Shown here: in pieces, positions 17,968-26,737 of the stretch | Position numbering within the stretch: the first letter of the stretch is position 1 | Layout of the letters: every line of letters starts with the position of its first letter | Source: Pseudomonas sp. RIT-PI-S | GTDB taxonomy: Bacteria; Pseudomonadota; Gammaproteobacteria; Pseudomonadales; Pseudomonadaceae | Assembly (NCBI RefSeq): GCF_025642975.1 | Contig: NZ_JANZKJ010000008.1 | Location: 124,001-188,000, forward strand | DNA length: 64,000 nt | Direction of reading: 5' to 3' | Notes under the pieces: model-generated | What the model was told of the DNA's origin: nothing | The model's input: only the letters and a program-made list of their open reading frames with translations | Database searches by the model: none | Made by a program: the position numbers and the translations under genes

Positions 17968-18855
17968 ATGCGGGTATTTCTCACCGGTTCCACAGGGTTC
18001 ATCGGCAGCCAGGTTGCGCGGGAATTGCTAGAGGCCGGGCATCAGGTGCTCGGGCTCACACGGTCGGAGGAAGGCGCCAGGGCCCTGGAAGCCATCGGCG
18101 GCGAGGCCCACCGGGGCGAGCTTCAAGACCTACCCAGCTTGCAGCGGGGCGCCGCCCAATGCGATGGCGTGATTCATACGGCGTTCGACCATCGCTTCGA
18201 GCATTTCCAGGAAAACTGCGAAAAGGACCGGCAGGCCATTCTTGCCCTGGGCGCGGCCCTTGAGGGGACTGCACGGCCGCTGATCATAACGTCCGGCACC
18301 GCCCTGGGCGCGCCCGGGCCAGGGCAACTGGCAGTGGAAGAACACTTCGACCCGCACCACCCCATGCCCCGGGTCGCCTCTGAACTGGCGGGGCATGACG
18401 TGCTGCAGCGGGGCGTGAACCTGTCGGTGATGCGCCTGTCGCAGATCCACGACACCCACAAGCAAGGCCTGGTGACCTACCTGATCGCGCTCGCCAGGCA
18501 AACCGGGGTGTCGGCCTATGTGGGCGAAGGGCGCAACGCCTGGTCTGCCGCCCATGTGAACGACACTGCCCGGCTGTACCGCCTAGCCCTGGAAAAGGCC
18601 ACCCCGGGTGCGCGCTACCATGCCACCGCCGAGTCGGCGATTCCTTTCCATCGCATCGCCGAGGCCATTGGCCAAGCCCTCGGCCTGCCCACCAAGCCCC
18701 TGGCGGCGCAAGACGCGGCCGCGCATTTCGGCTGGCTGATGACCTTCGTCGACAAGGACCTCTCCGCCAGCAGCGCCAAGACCCGCCAGGCCCTGGGCTG
18801 GAACCCCGATGGACCTGGTTTGATCGAGGACCTGCTCAACCTCGAACCACGCTAG
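17968..18855 (+). CDS. NAD(P)-dependent epimerase/dehydratase-like extended SDR
   Basis: A 295-residue cytoplasmic Rossmann-fold protein. The nucleotide-binding motif is GSTGFIGSQVARELLEAGH at the extreme N-terminus, with VIHTAFDH further on, consistent with the extended SDR/NmrA-like branch. The usual catalytic YxxxK is not obvious where it would be expected (RVASELAGHDVL occupies that stretch), so it may be an atypical or non-catalytic member. It is divergent from its presumed regulator at 17040-17870. CGGAGA lies upstream of the ATG. Substrate unknown. Confidence 0.85.
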   Translation: MRVFLTGSTGFIGSQVARELLEAGHQVLGLTRSEEGARALEAIGGEAHRGELQDLPSLQRGAAQCDGVIHTAFDHRFEHFQENCEKDRQAILALGAALEGTARPLIITSGTALGAPGPGQLAVEEHFDPHHPMPRVASELAGHDVLQRGVNLSVMRLSQIHDTHKQGLVTYLIALARQTGVSAYVGEGRNAWSAAHVNDTARLYRLALEKATPGARYHATAESAIPFHRIAEAIGQALGLPTKPLAAQDAAAHFGWLMTFVDKDLSASSAKTRQALGWNPDGPGLIEDLLNLEPR

Positions 18856-18941
18856 GTTCACCGCGATTGCCGATCGAGCCCGATGTCGGGTAGAACCTCT
18901 GCGCGGGGCGCAACCATGCGCTCGCGCTCGAGGAGCGGCAT

Positions 18942-19721
18942 ATGAGCGAGAAAGGATGGGCAGGGCAGGTCGCGCTTATCAGCGGTGCGGGCAGTGAGCA
19001 GGGTATCGGCATGGCGATCGCCCGCCGTTTGGGTCGCCTGGGCGCTCGCCTGGTGGTGACGGCGAGCAGCGCACGCATCGCTGAACGGGTCGCCGAACTG
19101 CGCGCCCAGGGGTTCGAGGTAGAGGGGCAGCCGGCTGATCTGACCGACGAAGCGCAGGTGGTCGCCTTCGCCGCCTGGGCCGAAGCTCGCTGGGGGCGGA
19201 TCGATGTGCTGGTCAACAACGCTGGCATGGCCATGCAGGGCAGCGCCGAGCCTTATGCTGAGGTGTCGACGATGGACCTGGCCATATGGAACCTGTCGCT
19301 CAACCGCAACCTCACCAGCGCCTTTTTGCTTACCCGTGCGGTGCTGCCGGGCATGCGCGAGCGACGCTACGGGCGCGTCGTGCAGGTCAGCTCCACCACG
19401 GGCACCCGTGGCAGCAACCCAGGCGAAGCTGCCTATAGCGCAGCCAAGGCAGGCATGGTGGGGATGAACATGGCCCTGGCGCTGGAAGTGGCCAAGGAGG
19501 GCATCACTGTGAACAGCGTGGCGCCCGGGTGGATCGCCACCGCTTCGAGCACCGCCGAGGAAGCCCGGGCGGCCAGCCATGTGCCGGTGGGCCGCGCTGG
19601 GGCCCCTGCGGAAGTGGCCGCCGCCGTGGCCTTTCTGGCCTCTCCGGAAGCGAGCTACATCACCGGCGAAGTGCTGGTGGTCGACGGGGGCAACTGCCTG
19701 ATGGAAACCAAGGGCACCTAG
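18942..19721 (+). CDS. Classical SDR family oxidoreductase (FabG-like)
   Basis: A 259-residue short-chain dehydrogenase/reductase. Cofactor motif GAGSEQGIGMAIA, structural NNAG in VLVNNAGMAM, catalytic Ser in VVQVSSTTGTRGS, catalytic Tyr and Lys in AAYSAAKAG, and the terminal GEVLVVDGGNCLME are all present, so it should be active. The ATG is preceded by GAGGAG at good spacing. It lies 86 bp after the epimerase-like gene on the same strand and may share its transcript. A REP pair follows the stop codon. It is the generic 3-oxoacyl reductase type; the true substrate cannot be told. Confidence 0.93.
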   Translation: MSEKGWAGQVALISGAGSEQGIGMAIARRLGRLGARLVVTASSARIAERVAELRAQGFEVEGQPADLTDEAQVVAFAAWAEARWGRIDVLVNNAGMAMQGSAEPYAEVSTMDLAIWNLSLNRNLTSAFLLTRAVLPGMRERRYGRVVQVSSTTGTRGSNPGEAAYSAAKAGMVGMNMALALEVAKEGITVNSVAPGWIATASSTAEEARAASHVPVGRAGAPAEVAAAVAFLASPEASYITGEVLVVDGGNCLMETKGT

Positions 19722-19724
19722 TGG

Positions 19725-19811
19725 TGTAGGCGCGGGTTTATCCGCGAATGGGCGATAACGCGAGGTTGCCCTGAACGCGTTGTGCTTGTTCGCGGATCAA
19801 CCGCTCCTACG
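19725..19811. repeat. Inverted pair of REP-like elements
   Basis: TGTAGGCGCGGGTTTATCC near the left end and the inverted counterpart TTCGCGGATCAACCGCTCC near the right end form the two arms of a long hairpin between two convergent genes. The arrangement matches the paired REP elements common in the P. putida group. It may serve as a bidirectional transcript end. Confidence 0.75.
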
Positions 19812-19823
19812 GGGGTTACGCGT

Positions 19824-21416
19824 TTACTTCAGGCTCACGCCGTAGAAGCCGGTGACACCGAAGGGGTTGATCTTGAACCCCTGCACGTTCTTGCTCATCG
19901 GCTGCGCCACCACCGAATGGGCCATGGGGCTGACCGGCATCTGCTGGCGGATGATCTGCTGGGCCTGCACATACAGCCGGCTGCGTTCGTCGCGGTCGGT
20001 GAGGGCCTTGGCCTTCTGGATCAACCCGTCCACGTCCTTGTTGCACCAGCGGGCATAGTTGCTGCCGCCGATGGCGCTGCAGCCGTAGAGCACGCCGAGC
20101 CAGTTGTCCGGGTCACCGTTGTCACCGGTCCAGCCGTAGGTCATCACGTCGTGCTCGCCGGCTTTGGCGCGCTTGATGTACTCGCCCCATTCGTAGCTGA
20201 CGATCCTGGCCTTGATGCCGACCTTGGCCCAATCCTGCTGGATCATCTGCGCCGACTGCCGCGCGTTCGGGTTGGAGGCGCGTTGTACGGTCATCGCCCA
20301 CAGGGTGATCTCGGTGTCGGGCTTGACCCCGGCGGCCTCAAGCAGCTTGCGGGCTTTTTCCGGGTTGTAGGGCGCGCCCTGAATGCTCTTGTCATAGGAC
20401 CACTGCGTGGGTGGCATCACGTTCTGCGCCACCTGGCCCGCGCCTTGGAACACGGTGTCGACGATGGCCCTCTTGTTGATGGCCATGTCCAGCGCCTGGC
20501 GCACTTCGGGCTTGTCCAGCGGTGGGTGCTGGGTGTTGTAGGCAAGGAAGCCGACGTTGAAGCCCGGCTGCTCCAGCACCATGAGTTTCGGGTCTTGCTT
20601 GATTTCGGCAATGTCTGCCGGGCGGGCGTAGCCGCTGACCTGGCACTCGCCGGTTTTAAGCTTCTGCAGGCGGGTGGCGGCGTCCGGGGTGATGGCGAAT
20701 ACCAGCTCGTCGAGCTTCACGTCTTCAGGCTTCCAATACGCGGTGTTGCCCTTGTAGCGGATGACTGCATCTTTCTGGTAGCGGCTGAACACAAAGGGGC
20801 CGGTGCCTACCGGTTGCTGATTGAGCTGTTCCGGGTGCCCGGCCTTGAGCAGTTGGGCGGCATACTCGGCGGACTGGATCGATGCGAAGCTCATGGCCAG
20901 GTCCGCGGCGAAGGCCGCGTCCGTGTTCTTGAGCACGAACACCACGGTGTGGTCGTCCAGCTTTTTCAGCTCGGCGATGTTCTGGTCCAGTTCCATGTCG
21001 GTGAAGTAAGGGAATTCGCTGGGGTACGCCTTACGGAACGGTTGGTCTTTGTCGAGCATGCGCTCGAAGGTGAACAGCACATCGTCGGCGTTGAAATCCC
21101 GGCTGGGGGTGAAGTAGGCCGTGGTATGGAACTTGACCCCCTCGCGCAGGTGGAAGGTATAGGTCTTGCCGTCGGCACTCACCTCCCACCGGGTGGCGAG
21201 GCCTGGCTCGAGCTGGGTGTCGCCTCGCTTGAACTGCACCAGGCGGTTGAAGACGGTTTCCGCCGCCGCGTCGAACTCTGTGCCCGAGGTGTATTGGGCC
21301 GGATCAAAGCCCGCCGGGCTGGCTTCGGAGCAATAGATCAGCGTCGAGGCTTGGGCAACTGGCACCGCGGCGAGCACACCCGCCGCCAGCAAGGAAAAGG
21401 CGAAAGTAAACCGCAT
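19824..21416 (-). CDS. Periplasmic peptide-binding protein of an ABC transporter (DppA-like)
   Basis: A 530-residue cluster-C solute-binding protein. The signal peptide MRFTFAFSLLAAGVLAAVPV ends near residue 24. Family signatures include LIYCSEASPAGFDPAQYTSG, the LATRWEVSADGKTYTFHLRE block and NAYWKPEDVKLD-like segments, as in dipeptide-binding DppA. I chose the ATG at 21416 (GGAG upstream) over one five codons earlier. No permease or ATPase gene adjoins it. Pseudomonas commonly carries several stand-alone DppA paralogues serving one dipeptide transporter, which fits here. The ligand, probably a di- or tripeptide, is inferred from family only. Confidence 0.92.
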   Translation of the reverse strand: MRFTFAFSLLAAGVLAAVPVAQASTLIYCSEASPAGFDPAQYTSGTEFDAAAETVFNRLVQFKRGDTQLEPGLATRWEVSADGKTYTFHLREGVKFHTTAYFTPSRDFNADDVLFTFERMLDKDQPFRKAYPSEFPYFTDMELDQNIAELKKLDDHTVVFVLKNTDAAFAADLAMSFASIQSAEYAAQLLKAGHPEQLNQQPVGTGPFVFSRYQKDAVIRYKGNTAYWKPEDVKLDELVFAITPDAATRLQKLKTGECQVSGYARPADIAEIKQDPKLMVLEQPGFNVGFLAYNTQHPPLDKPEVRQALDMAINKRAIVDTVFQGAGQVAQNVMPPTQWSYDKSIQGAPYNPEKARKLLEAAGVKPDTEITLWAMTVQRASNPNARQSAQMIQQDWAKVGIKARIVSYEWGEYIKRAKAGEHDVMTYGWTGDNGDPDNWLGVLYGCSAIGGSNYARWCNKDVDGLIQKAKALTDRDERSRLYVQAQQIIRQQMPVSPMAHSVVAQPMSKNVQGFKINPFGVTGFYGVSLK

Positions 21417-21547
21417 GCGTGAAGGCTCCATCCGTAAGTGAGAGGCGTGGGCAGGGTAGCAGGTGCGCGGCGCTTGGCGTAGGTGCCCCGGGCTAGCCGC
21501 ACGAGCGGGGGGCGTTACCTGTAGGGTTGGGCGGAGCCCCTTGCGAC

Positions 21548-22039
21548 CTACAACGCCTTCTGCCAGAACATCGCCTTGCCCATGGCAGGGTCCAGCTCGA
21601 ACCCTTCGTAACCCAGCTTGCGGTAGGCCGCCTGTGCGCCGTGATTACCCTCCAGCACTTCGAGGGTCATCTTGCAGCAGCCGCGGTCGCGGGCGATGGC
21701 TTCGGCGGCGGTCAGCATTTGCTGGGCGATCCCTTGACCGCGGTAACCGTCAAGCACCACCACATCGTGCACATTGACCAGCGGGCGGCAGGCGAAGGTG
21801 GAAAACCCTTCGAAGCAGTTCACCAGGCCTATCGGCGCATCACCGGCGAAGGCCAGCACGCTGTAGGCATCCGAGCGCTTGGCCAGTTCGCCCGCGAGCC
21901 TGGTCAGGGTGTCATGGGGCAATGCCTCGCCGCCGCCCATGGCATCGCGGGCATAGTGGTCCAACAGGTCGCACAGGGCCTTGGCGTGCACGGGGTTGTT
22001 GTAGTCGGCTTGGATGACACTGACGGCCTGGGGGAGCAT
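21548..22039 (-). CDS. GNAT family N-acetyltransferase
   Basis: A 163-residue acetyltransferase. The acetyl-CoA pyrophosphate-binding motif A reads VVLDGYRGQGIAQQML, followed by motif B in GNHGAQAAYRKLGYEGFEL. The start at ATG 22039 is supported by AAGGAA at good spacing; a longer frame upstream has no such signal. It sits 68 bp downstream of the methyltransferase gene on the same strand and may be co-transcribed under the neighbouring TetR regulator. The acceptor substrate is unknown. Confidence 0.88.
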   Translation of the reverse strand: MLPQAVSVIQADYNNPVHAKALCDLLDHYARDAMGGGEALPHDTLTRLAGELAKRSDAYSVLAFAGDAPIGLVNCFEGFSTFACRPLVNVHDVVVLDGYRGQGIAQQMLTAAEAIARDRGCCKMTLEVLEGNHGAQAAYRKLGYEGFELDPAMGKAMFWQKAL

Positions 22040-22107
22040 GTACTGCGGTTCCTTGTGCTGAGGCGGCGGGCCCGCCGGGAAATGCCAGCCTACCGCTTGG
22101 CGTGGGA

Positions 22108-22773
22108 TCACCCAAGCCGCATCGACAATTCCACGCCCTCGGCGATCGCCATCGACAAGTACCCGGCAGCTGGCGGGCGCACCAAGGCCAGGTATTCGGG
22201 GCTGTATTCGGCATCGTCGGCGATGACCAGCGCGCCTGGGGCGAGGCGGTTTTCGAGCATCTGCAGGATGTCGGGATACAACGCTTTGGCGCCGTCGAGC
22301 AGCAGCAGGTCGATGTGCTCGGGCAGGTCCTGGGCGAGGGTCTGCAGGGCGTCGCCCTCGCGGATTTCCACCAGGTCGAGCAGCCCGGCAGCGCTCAGGT
22401 TTTGCCGCGCCCGGGCCACCTTGGACGGCTCGAACTCCGTGCTGATCAAGCGGCCACCGCCGTTGTCGCGCAGGGCCGCAGCCAGGTGCAGGGTGGAAAT
22501 GCCGAACGAGGTGCCGAATTCGACCACGTTACGCGCGCCGTGGCTGCGCGCCAGCATGTACAGCAGCGTACCGGTGGCCGGTGACACGGCCAGCGGATAA
22601 TCCTTGAGCGAGCTGTAGAAGTTCAGGTATTGCGTCTTGCTGCGCATCAGCCGGGCCAGGTTCGCGGCAGGCATGTCGGCGAACGCAGGGTTATCTTCTG
22701 GCGAAGCCAGGGCGGCCTCCTCGAATAACCGGTGAAGCAGGGGGGCCAATGGGGCGGTGGTGAGCGTGGTCAT
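22108..22773 (-). CDS. Class I SAM-dependent O-methyltransferase
   Basis: A 221-residue methyltransferase of the COMT/YrrM-like group. The SAM-binding motif I is NVVEFGTSFGISTLHLA (residues ~81-97), motif II is GGGRLISTEFEPSKV, and the post-motif acidic stretch is IDLLLLDGAKALYPD. It is divergent from a TetR regulator gene, and the 88-bp gap between them contains two perfect inverted repeats, so it is very likely repressed by that regulator. GGAG at good spacing supports ATG 22773. Substrate unknown; a small aromatic or xenobiotic molecule would be typical. Confidence 0.9.
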   Translation of the reverse strand: MTTLTTAPLAPLLHRLFEEAALASPEDNPAFADMPAANLARLMRSKTQYLNFYSSLKDYPLAVSPATGTLLYMLARSHGARNVVEFGTSFGISTLHLAAALRDNGGGRLISTEFEPSKVARARQNLSAAGLLDLVEIREGDALQTLAQDLPEHIDLLLLDGAKALYPDILQMLENRLAPGALVIADDAEYSPEYLALVRPPAAGYLSMAIAEGVELSMRLG

Positions 22774-22791
22774 AGCGAAGCTCCTGTCAGC

Positions 22792-22830
22792 GTGCGAATC
22801 ATTTCGCACCGGCCTAGAATGCGAGCATTC
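22792..22830. promoter_or_regulatory. Two perfect inverted repeats, candidate TetR operators
   Basis: GTGCGAA (22792-22798) and TTCGCAC (22803-22809) form a 7-bp repeat with a 4-nt centre. GAATGC (22817-22822) and GCATTC (22825-22830) form a 6-bp repeat with a 2-nt centre. Both fall in the short divergent promoter region between the methyltransferase and TetR genes. Confidence 0.65.
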
Positions 22831-22861
22831 CCTCAGGTTTACTATTCGCATTGGTGGCCCC

Positions 22862-23500
22862 ATGACCGAACGCAGCAACCCGCCCATTTCCCCCCGGAAA
22901 CAGCCACAACAAGCCCGCTCGGCCGAGCTGGTAGCCGCCATCCTGCAAGCGGCGGCTCAGGTTTTGGCCCAGGAGGGCGCCCACCGCTTTACCACCGCGC
23001 GGGTCGCCGAAAAGGCCGGTGTGAGCATCGGGTCGCTGTATCAGTACTTTCCCAACAAAGCGGCGATCCTTTTCCGGTTGCAGACCGACGAGTGGCAGCA
23101 GACCGGCGAATTGCTGGTGGGCATTCTGCAGAATGAAAGCTTGCCTCCCCTGGAACGGCTGCGTGAGCTGGTGCATGCCTTCTTGCATTCGGAGTGTGAG
23201 GAGGCCGCCATGCGCATAGCGCTGGACGACGCCGCCCCGCTGTACCGTGACGCACCCGAGGCTGAGCAGGCGCGGACCTTCGCCGACCCGACCGTGCACG
23301 CCTTCCTGCGCGAAGTGTTGCCTTCGGTCGACGCCAGCAGCCGGGATATCGCCGCGGACCTGTTCGCCACGACCTTGGGCACGGTAGGTAAGCGGTTCTC
23401 GGAAAGCCCCCGCACCGCGGACGAGATCGCTCGCTATGCCGAGGCCATGACGGCGATGTTTCGTGCGTACTTCCAAGCATTGGAGGGGGCTGCGCGCTAG
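22862..23500 (+). CDS. TetR/AcrR family transcriptional regulator
   Basis: A 212-residue repressor-type regulator. The N-terminal DNA-binding domain spans residues ~18-64, with the recognition part in FTTARVAEKAGVSIGSLYQYF, a near-consensus TetR helix-turn-helix. The C-terminal helical domain (70-212) would bind an inducer. The gene faces the O-methyltransferase gene across 88 bp containing two perfect inverted repeats. By the usual logic of the family it represses that gene and itself. The ligand is unknown. Confidence 0.93.
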   Translation: MTERSNPPISPRKQPQQARSAELVAAILQAAAQVLAQEGAHRFTTARVAEKAGVSIGSLYQYFPNKAAILFRLQTDEWQQTGELLVGILQNESLPPLERLRELVHAFLHSECEEAAMRIALDDAAPLYRDAPEAEQARTFADPTVHAFLREVLPSVDASSRDIAADLFATTLGTVGKRFSESPRTADEIARYAEAMTAMFRAYFQALEGAAR

Positions 23501-23546
23501 CCCCCGGTCACGGCAATGGGCGGGCGGTAGGGCCCGCAGTGAAGGC

Positions 23547-24818
23547 TTAGAGCAGCGAATACACCAACGCCGAAATAGCGACCACGCCCACCGCCACCAC
23601 GAATACGTTGGAGGCCTGCCCGGCATAGCGCCGCAGCGCAGGCACGCGATGCACCGCATACATCGGCATCAGGAACAGGATCGCGGCGATCACCGGCCCG
23701 CCCAGGGTTTCGATCATGCCCAAGATGCTCGGGTTAAGCGTGGCCACTGCCCAGCACACCAGCGCCATGGCCACTGCCACGAGGCGGTCCAGGCCTTTGC
23801 CGTTGGCGCGCCGGCCGTGGTTGCCGAGCAGGCCGCGCAGCCCTTCGCTGGCGCCGATGTAGTGGCCCAAGAAGGATTTGGCGATCGCTACCACGGCAAT
23901 GATCGGCGCGGCGAAGGCGATGGTGGGGTTGCTGAAGTGGTTGGCCAGGTAGGAGAGGATCGACAGGTTCTGCGCCTTGGCCTCGGCCAACTGCGCTGGC
24001 GACAGTACCAGCACGCAGCTGAACACGAAGAACAGCACCGTGATCACCATCAACGCGTGGGCCCGCGCCAACACGCGGCTGCAGCGCGGTTCGGCGGCGT
24101 CGCCATAAGCGCGCTTACGGTCCACGGCGAAGGCCGAGATGATCGGCGAGTGGTTGAACGAAAACACCATCACCGGGATGGCCAGCCAAAGCGTGCGCAC
24201 CAGCGTGGCGGCCGGTGGTACGTCGCGGGCGGTGGCGAGAATGCCGCCGGTCCAGTGCGGCACCAAAAACAGCCCCAGCAACACCAGTGCGGCGATGAAG
24301 GGGTACACCAGCAGGCTCATCACCTTGACGATGGCCGCCTCGCCGCAGCGCACCACGATCATCAGCCCAACGATCAACAGCGCCGCGAGCACGGCACGCG
24401 GCGGGGCATTGAGGTGCAGTTGATGTTCCAGGAAGCTGCCGACCGTGTTGGTCAAGGCCACGCTGTAGATCAGCAGGATGGGGAAGATCGCGAAGAAATA
24501 GAGCAAGGTGATCAGGGTACCGGCGGTTTTGCCGAAATGCTGCTCGACCACGCCGGTGATGTCGGCGCCATCGCGCCCGGACAGCACGAAACGGGTCAGC
24601 CCGCGGTGGGCATAGAAGGTCATGGGGAAGGCCAACAGTGCCAGGACCAGCAGCGGCCAGAAGCCACCGATGCCGGCATTGATTGGCAGGAACAGGGTTC
24701 CCGCGCCTATGGCCGTGCCGAACAGGCCCAGCATCCAGGTGGTTTCGTCCTTCCCCCAGCGCGCTGGCACCTGGGCGATTTCGCGGCGTGCGTCGACGCC
24801 TGTGGCCTGCTCATTCAT
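23547..24818 (-). CDS. Aromatic/hydroxy amino-acid permease, HAAAP family (SdaC-like)
   Basis: A 423-residue inner-membrane carrier with about 11 hydrophobic segments, starting WMLGLFGTAIGAGTLFLPI, the first-helix signature of the HAAAP family (serine carrier SdaC, threonine carrier TdcC). Other family-like stretches are VFSFNHSPIISAFAVD and FLGHYIGASEGLRGL. It probably imports serine or threonine by proton symport. ATG 24818 is preceded by CGGAG at suitable spacing; a longer frame from 24983 would add an uncharacteristic N-terminus. No serine deaminase gene is adjacent. It converges on the TetR gene. Confidence 0.88.
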   Translation of the reverse strand: MNEQATGVDARREIAQVPARWGKDETTWMLGLFGTAIGAGTLFLPINAGIGGFWPLLVLALLAFPMTFYAHRGLTRFVLSGRDGADITGVVEQHFGKTAGTLITLLYFFAIFPILLIYSVALTNTVGSFLEHQLHLNAPPRAVLAALLIVGLMIVVRCGEAAIVKVMSLLVYPFIAALVLLGLFLVPHWTGGILATARDVPPAATLVRTLWLAIPVMVFSFNHSPIISAFAVDRKRAYGDAAEPRCSRVLARAHALMVITVLFFVFSCVLVLSPAQLAEAKAQNLSILSYLANHFSNPTIAFAAPIIAVVAIAKSFLGHYIGASEGLRGLLGNHGRRANGKGLDRLVAVAMALVCWAVATLNPSILGMIETLGGPVIAAILFLMPMYAVHRVPALRRYAGQASNVFVVAVGVVAISALVYSLL

Positions 24819-24983
24819 TGACAACTCCGTTGGCGAGGCTTCAAACGGGGCCGCGCTGCGCCTGGCGCAGGCAGGGCGGCCGGTGAAAAAAGGGCGAGAT
24901 TGTGTAATGTTTGATGCCGCTTGCAAAGCGACGAATGCGCACACGGCGGCGCGTTGGAACGAATTGATTCGGAGACGTAGCAC

Positions 24984-25607
24984 ATGGAGCTCTCAACCTG
25001 GGCGCTGTTCATCCCCGCCTGCTTTGCCTTGAACCTCGCCCCTGGGCCGAACAACCTGCTATCGGTGCATAACGCAACCCATCATGGATTCTTTAGGGCT
25101 TGCCTGGCGGGGCTGGGGCGGCTGCTCGCGTTCGCGATCATGATCGGCCTGGCGGCGGCGGGGCTTGCCGCCGTGCTCCAGGCCTCGACCACACTGTTCA
25201 TGGCGGTGAAGATCGCCGGGGCTGCGTATCTGCTGTACCTGGCGCTGCAACTGTGGCGAAGCCACGCCCCTGTGCTGGCGAGCGAGCCCGCAGCTTCGCC
25301 GGGCAACCTCTGGCGGTTGATGCGGCAGGAGTGCCTGGTGGCGGCGGGCAATCCAAAGGCCATATTGATCTTCACCGCGTTCCTGCCGCAGTTCGTAGCA
25401 ACCGGGCAGCCCTTCGCAGCGCAGTTTCTGCAACTGGGCCTGGCGTTTCTATTGCTGGAGTGGGTGGCCATCGGGCTGTATGCCTGCCTCGGGCTGCACC
25501 TGCGCCGCTGGCTGGCAACGCCCCGGGCGCAGGCGTTGTTCAACCGGGGCTGCGGGGCATTGCTGGCTCTGGCGGCGGGCGCTTTGTTGGCCGGGCGCAA
25601 GGTGTAG
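24984..25607 (+). CDS. LysE/RhtB family amino-acid exporter
   Basis: A 207-residue inner-membrane protein with six hydrophobic segments. The N-terminal motif FALNLAPGPNNLLSVHNATHHG matches the LysE/RhtB family (consensus PGPxxL), and later VAAGNPKAILIFTAFLPQF carries the second family motif NPK. It should export amino acids or homoserine-like compounds. GGAG lies 9 nt before the ATG. It is divergent from the HAAAP-family permease gene across 165 bp. The exported compound is unknown. Confidence 0.92.
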   Translation: MELSTWALFIPACFALNLAPGPNNLLSVHNATHHGFFRACLAGLGRLLAFAIMIGLAAAGLAAVLQASTTLFMAVKIAGAAYLLYLALQLWRSHAPVLASEPAASPGNLWRLMRQECLVAAGNPKAILIFTAFLPQFVATGQPFAAQFLQLGLAFLLLEWVAIGLYACLGLHLRRWLATPRAQALFNRGCGALLALAAGALLAGRKV

Positions 25608-25630
25608 CGGTTCGAGGGCTGGCGCCAGTT

Positions 25631-25670
25631 CCCACAACGAGCTGTGGGCCCGGGCAGGGCCCGGGAACGG
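25631..25670. repeat. REP-like hairpin between convergent genes
   Basis: CCCACA (25631-25636) and TGTGGG (25643-25648) form a 6-bp stem, immediately followed by GGGCCCGGGCAGGGCCCGGG, itself self-complementary. The element sits between the ends of the LysE-type and oxygenase genes and may act as a bidirectional transcript end; no T-tract is seen. Confidence 0.5.
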
Positions 25671-25719
25671 TCGGAGCGTTAATGAGGGCACCACAGCCGA
25701 ATGCTGGCGCAGCCGAACC

Positions 25720-26685
25720 CTACGCTGACTCGGCTTCGCGCCGGTAGGCGTAGGTCTCGGCGAAGCGCGACAGCAGGAACGCCGCGCAGGTGGTGACCGG
25801 GTAGCGGGGCGGGCGGTCGGCGTTCTGGCAACCGGGCAGGCATTCGATGACGGTGTCTGGGTGTGGTTCGGCGAAGAACGGCATGGCGTAACGGTCCACG
25901 CCCAGCGGGCTGATCACCCGATGCGGGGTAGACAGGTATTGATCGTTGCTCCAGCGCGCCATCATGTCACCCAGGTTGACCACGAAGGTCCCTTCGATGG
26001 GCGGGGCGTCGATCCATTGCCCTTGCACGTTACGCACTTGCAGGCCGCCGGCGGAATCTTGGTACAGCAGCGTGACGCAGCCGTAGTCGGTGTGCGCGCC
26101 GGCGCCCTGCTGGTCGGGGCAGGTAGCGGTGTGTCGCGGCGGGTAATGGATCATTCGCAGCACGCTCACCGGCTGCTCAAAGCGCTGATCGAAAAAATCC
26201 GGCCCCACGCCCAGGGCAGGCGTCATCGCCCGCAGCAGCGTCTGCGCCAGGGCCTGCATGTCTCGATAATGCTGCTCCAGCAGCGCTTGCCAGCCGGGCA
26301 GGTCCGGGTGGCGGTTAGGCCCGCGCAGCGGCTTGCCGGCCACCACCTCCGGATGGTCCTCCGGCAGGTGCAGGCCCATGTCGAAGGTTTCTTTCAGGTC
26401 ACTGGGCAGGGCCGGGTCCAGTTGCTCGGTGGCAATGGCGCCATAGCCTCGGTGGTGGCGGGTCTGGGTGATGTCGATACGCAGTTTCTCGTCCAGCGGC
26501 AGGGCGAAGAACGCTTTCGCCGCCGCGGTCATGGCCTCGATGCGTGCCTGGCTGATCGGGTGGCCCTTGATATAGAAGAAGCCCCACTCCCGGCAAGCGC
26601 GGTCGATGGCCACGGAGACTTCGGCGCCGGCGTCCGCGTCACTCTGGTAGAGGGGTGTAATGTCGATGACAGGAAGGCTGTTCAT
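25720..26685 (-). CDS. Isopenicillin N synthase-family Fe(II)/2-oxoglutarate-type oxygenase
   Basis: A 321-residue oxygenase with the double-stranded beta-helix fold. The N-terminal DIOX_N segment starts LPVIDITPLYQSD. The iron ligands are His and Asp in GAHTDYGCVTLLYQD and the distal His in STPHRVISP. The motif usually written RxS in this family reads RYAMPFF here, with Ala in place of Ser. It is the last gene of a purine-type operon (ABC transporter, 8-oxoguanine deaminase, BMP binding protein), so its substrate may be a purine or a modified nucleoside. That is inference; no precise reaction can be given. GAGGAG precedes the ATG at 26685. Confidence 0.85.
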   Translation of the reverse strand: MNSLPVIDITPLYQSDADAGAEVSVAIDRACREWGFFYIKGHPISQARIEAMTAAAKAFFALPLDEKLRIDITQTRHHRGYGAIATEQLDPALPSDLKETFDMGLHLPEDHPEVVAGKPLRGPNRHPDLPGWQALLEQHYRDMQALAQTLLRAMTPALGVGPDFFDQRFEQPVSVLRMIHYPPRHTATCPDQQGAGAHTDYGCVTLLYQDSAGGLQVRNVQGQWIDAPPIEGTFVVNLGDMMARWSNDQYLSTPHRVISPLGVDRYAMPFFAEPHPDTVIECLPGCQNADRPPRYPVTTCAAFLLSRFAETYAYRREAESA

Positions 26686-26737
26686 GCTTGGAACTCCTCG
26701 GTTGGCCAAAGGGGTGCCTCGCACCCCTGGGCCGCTA

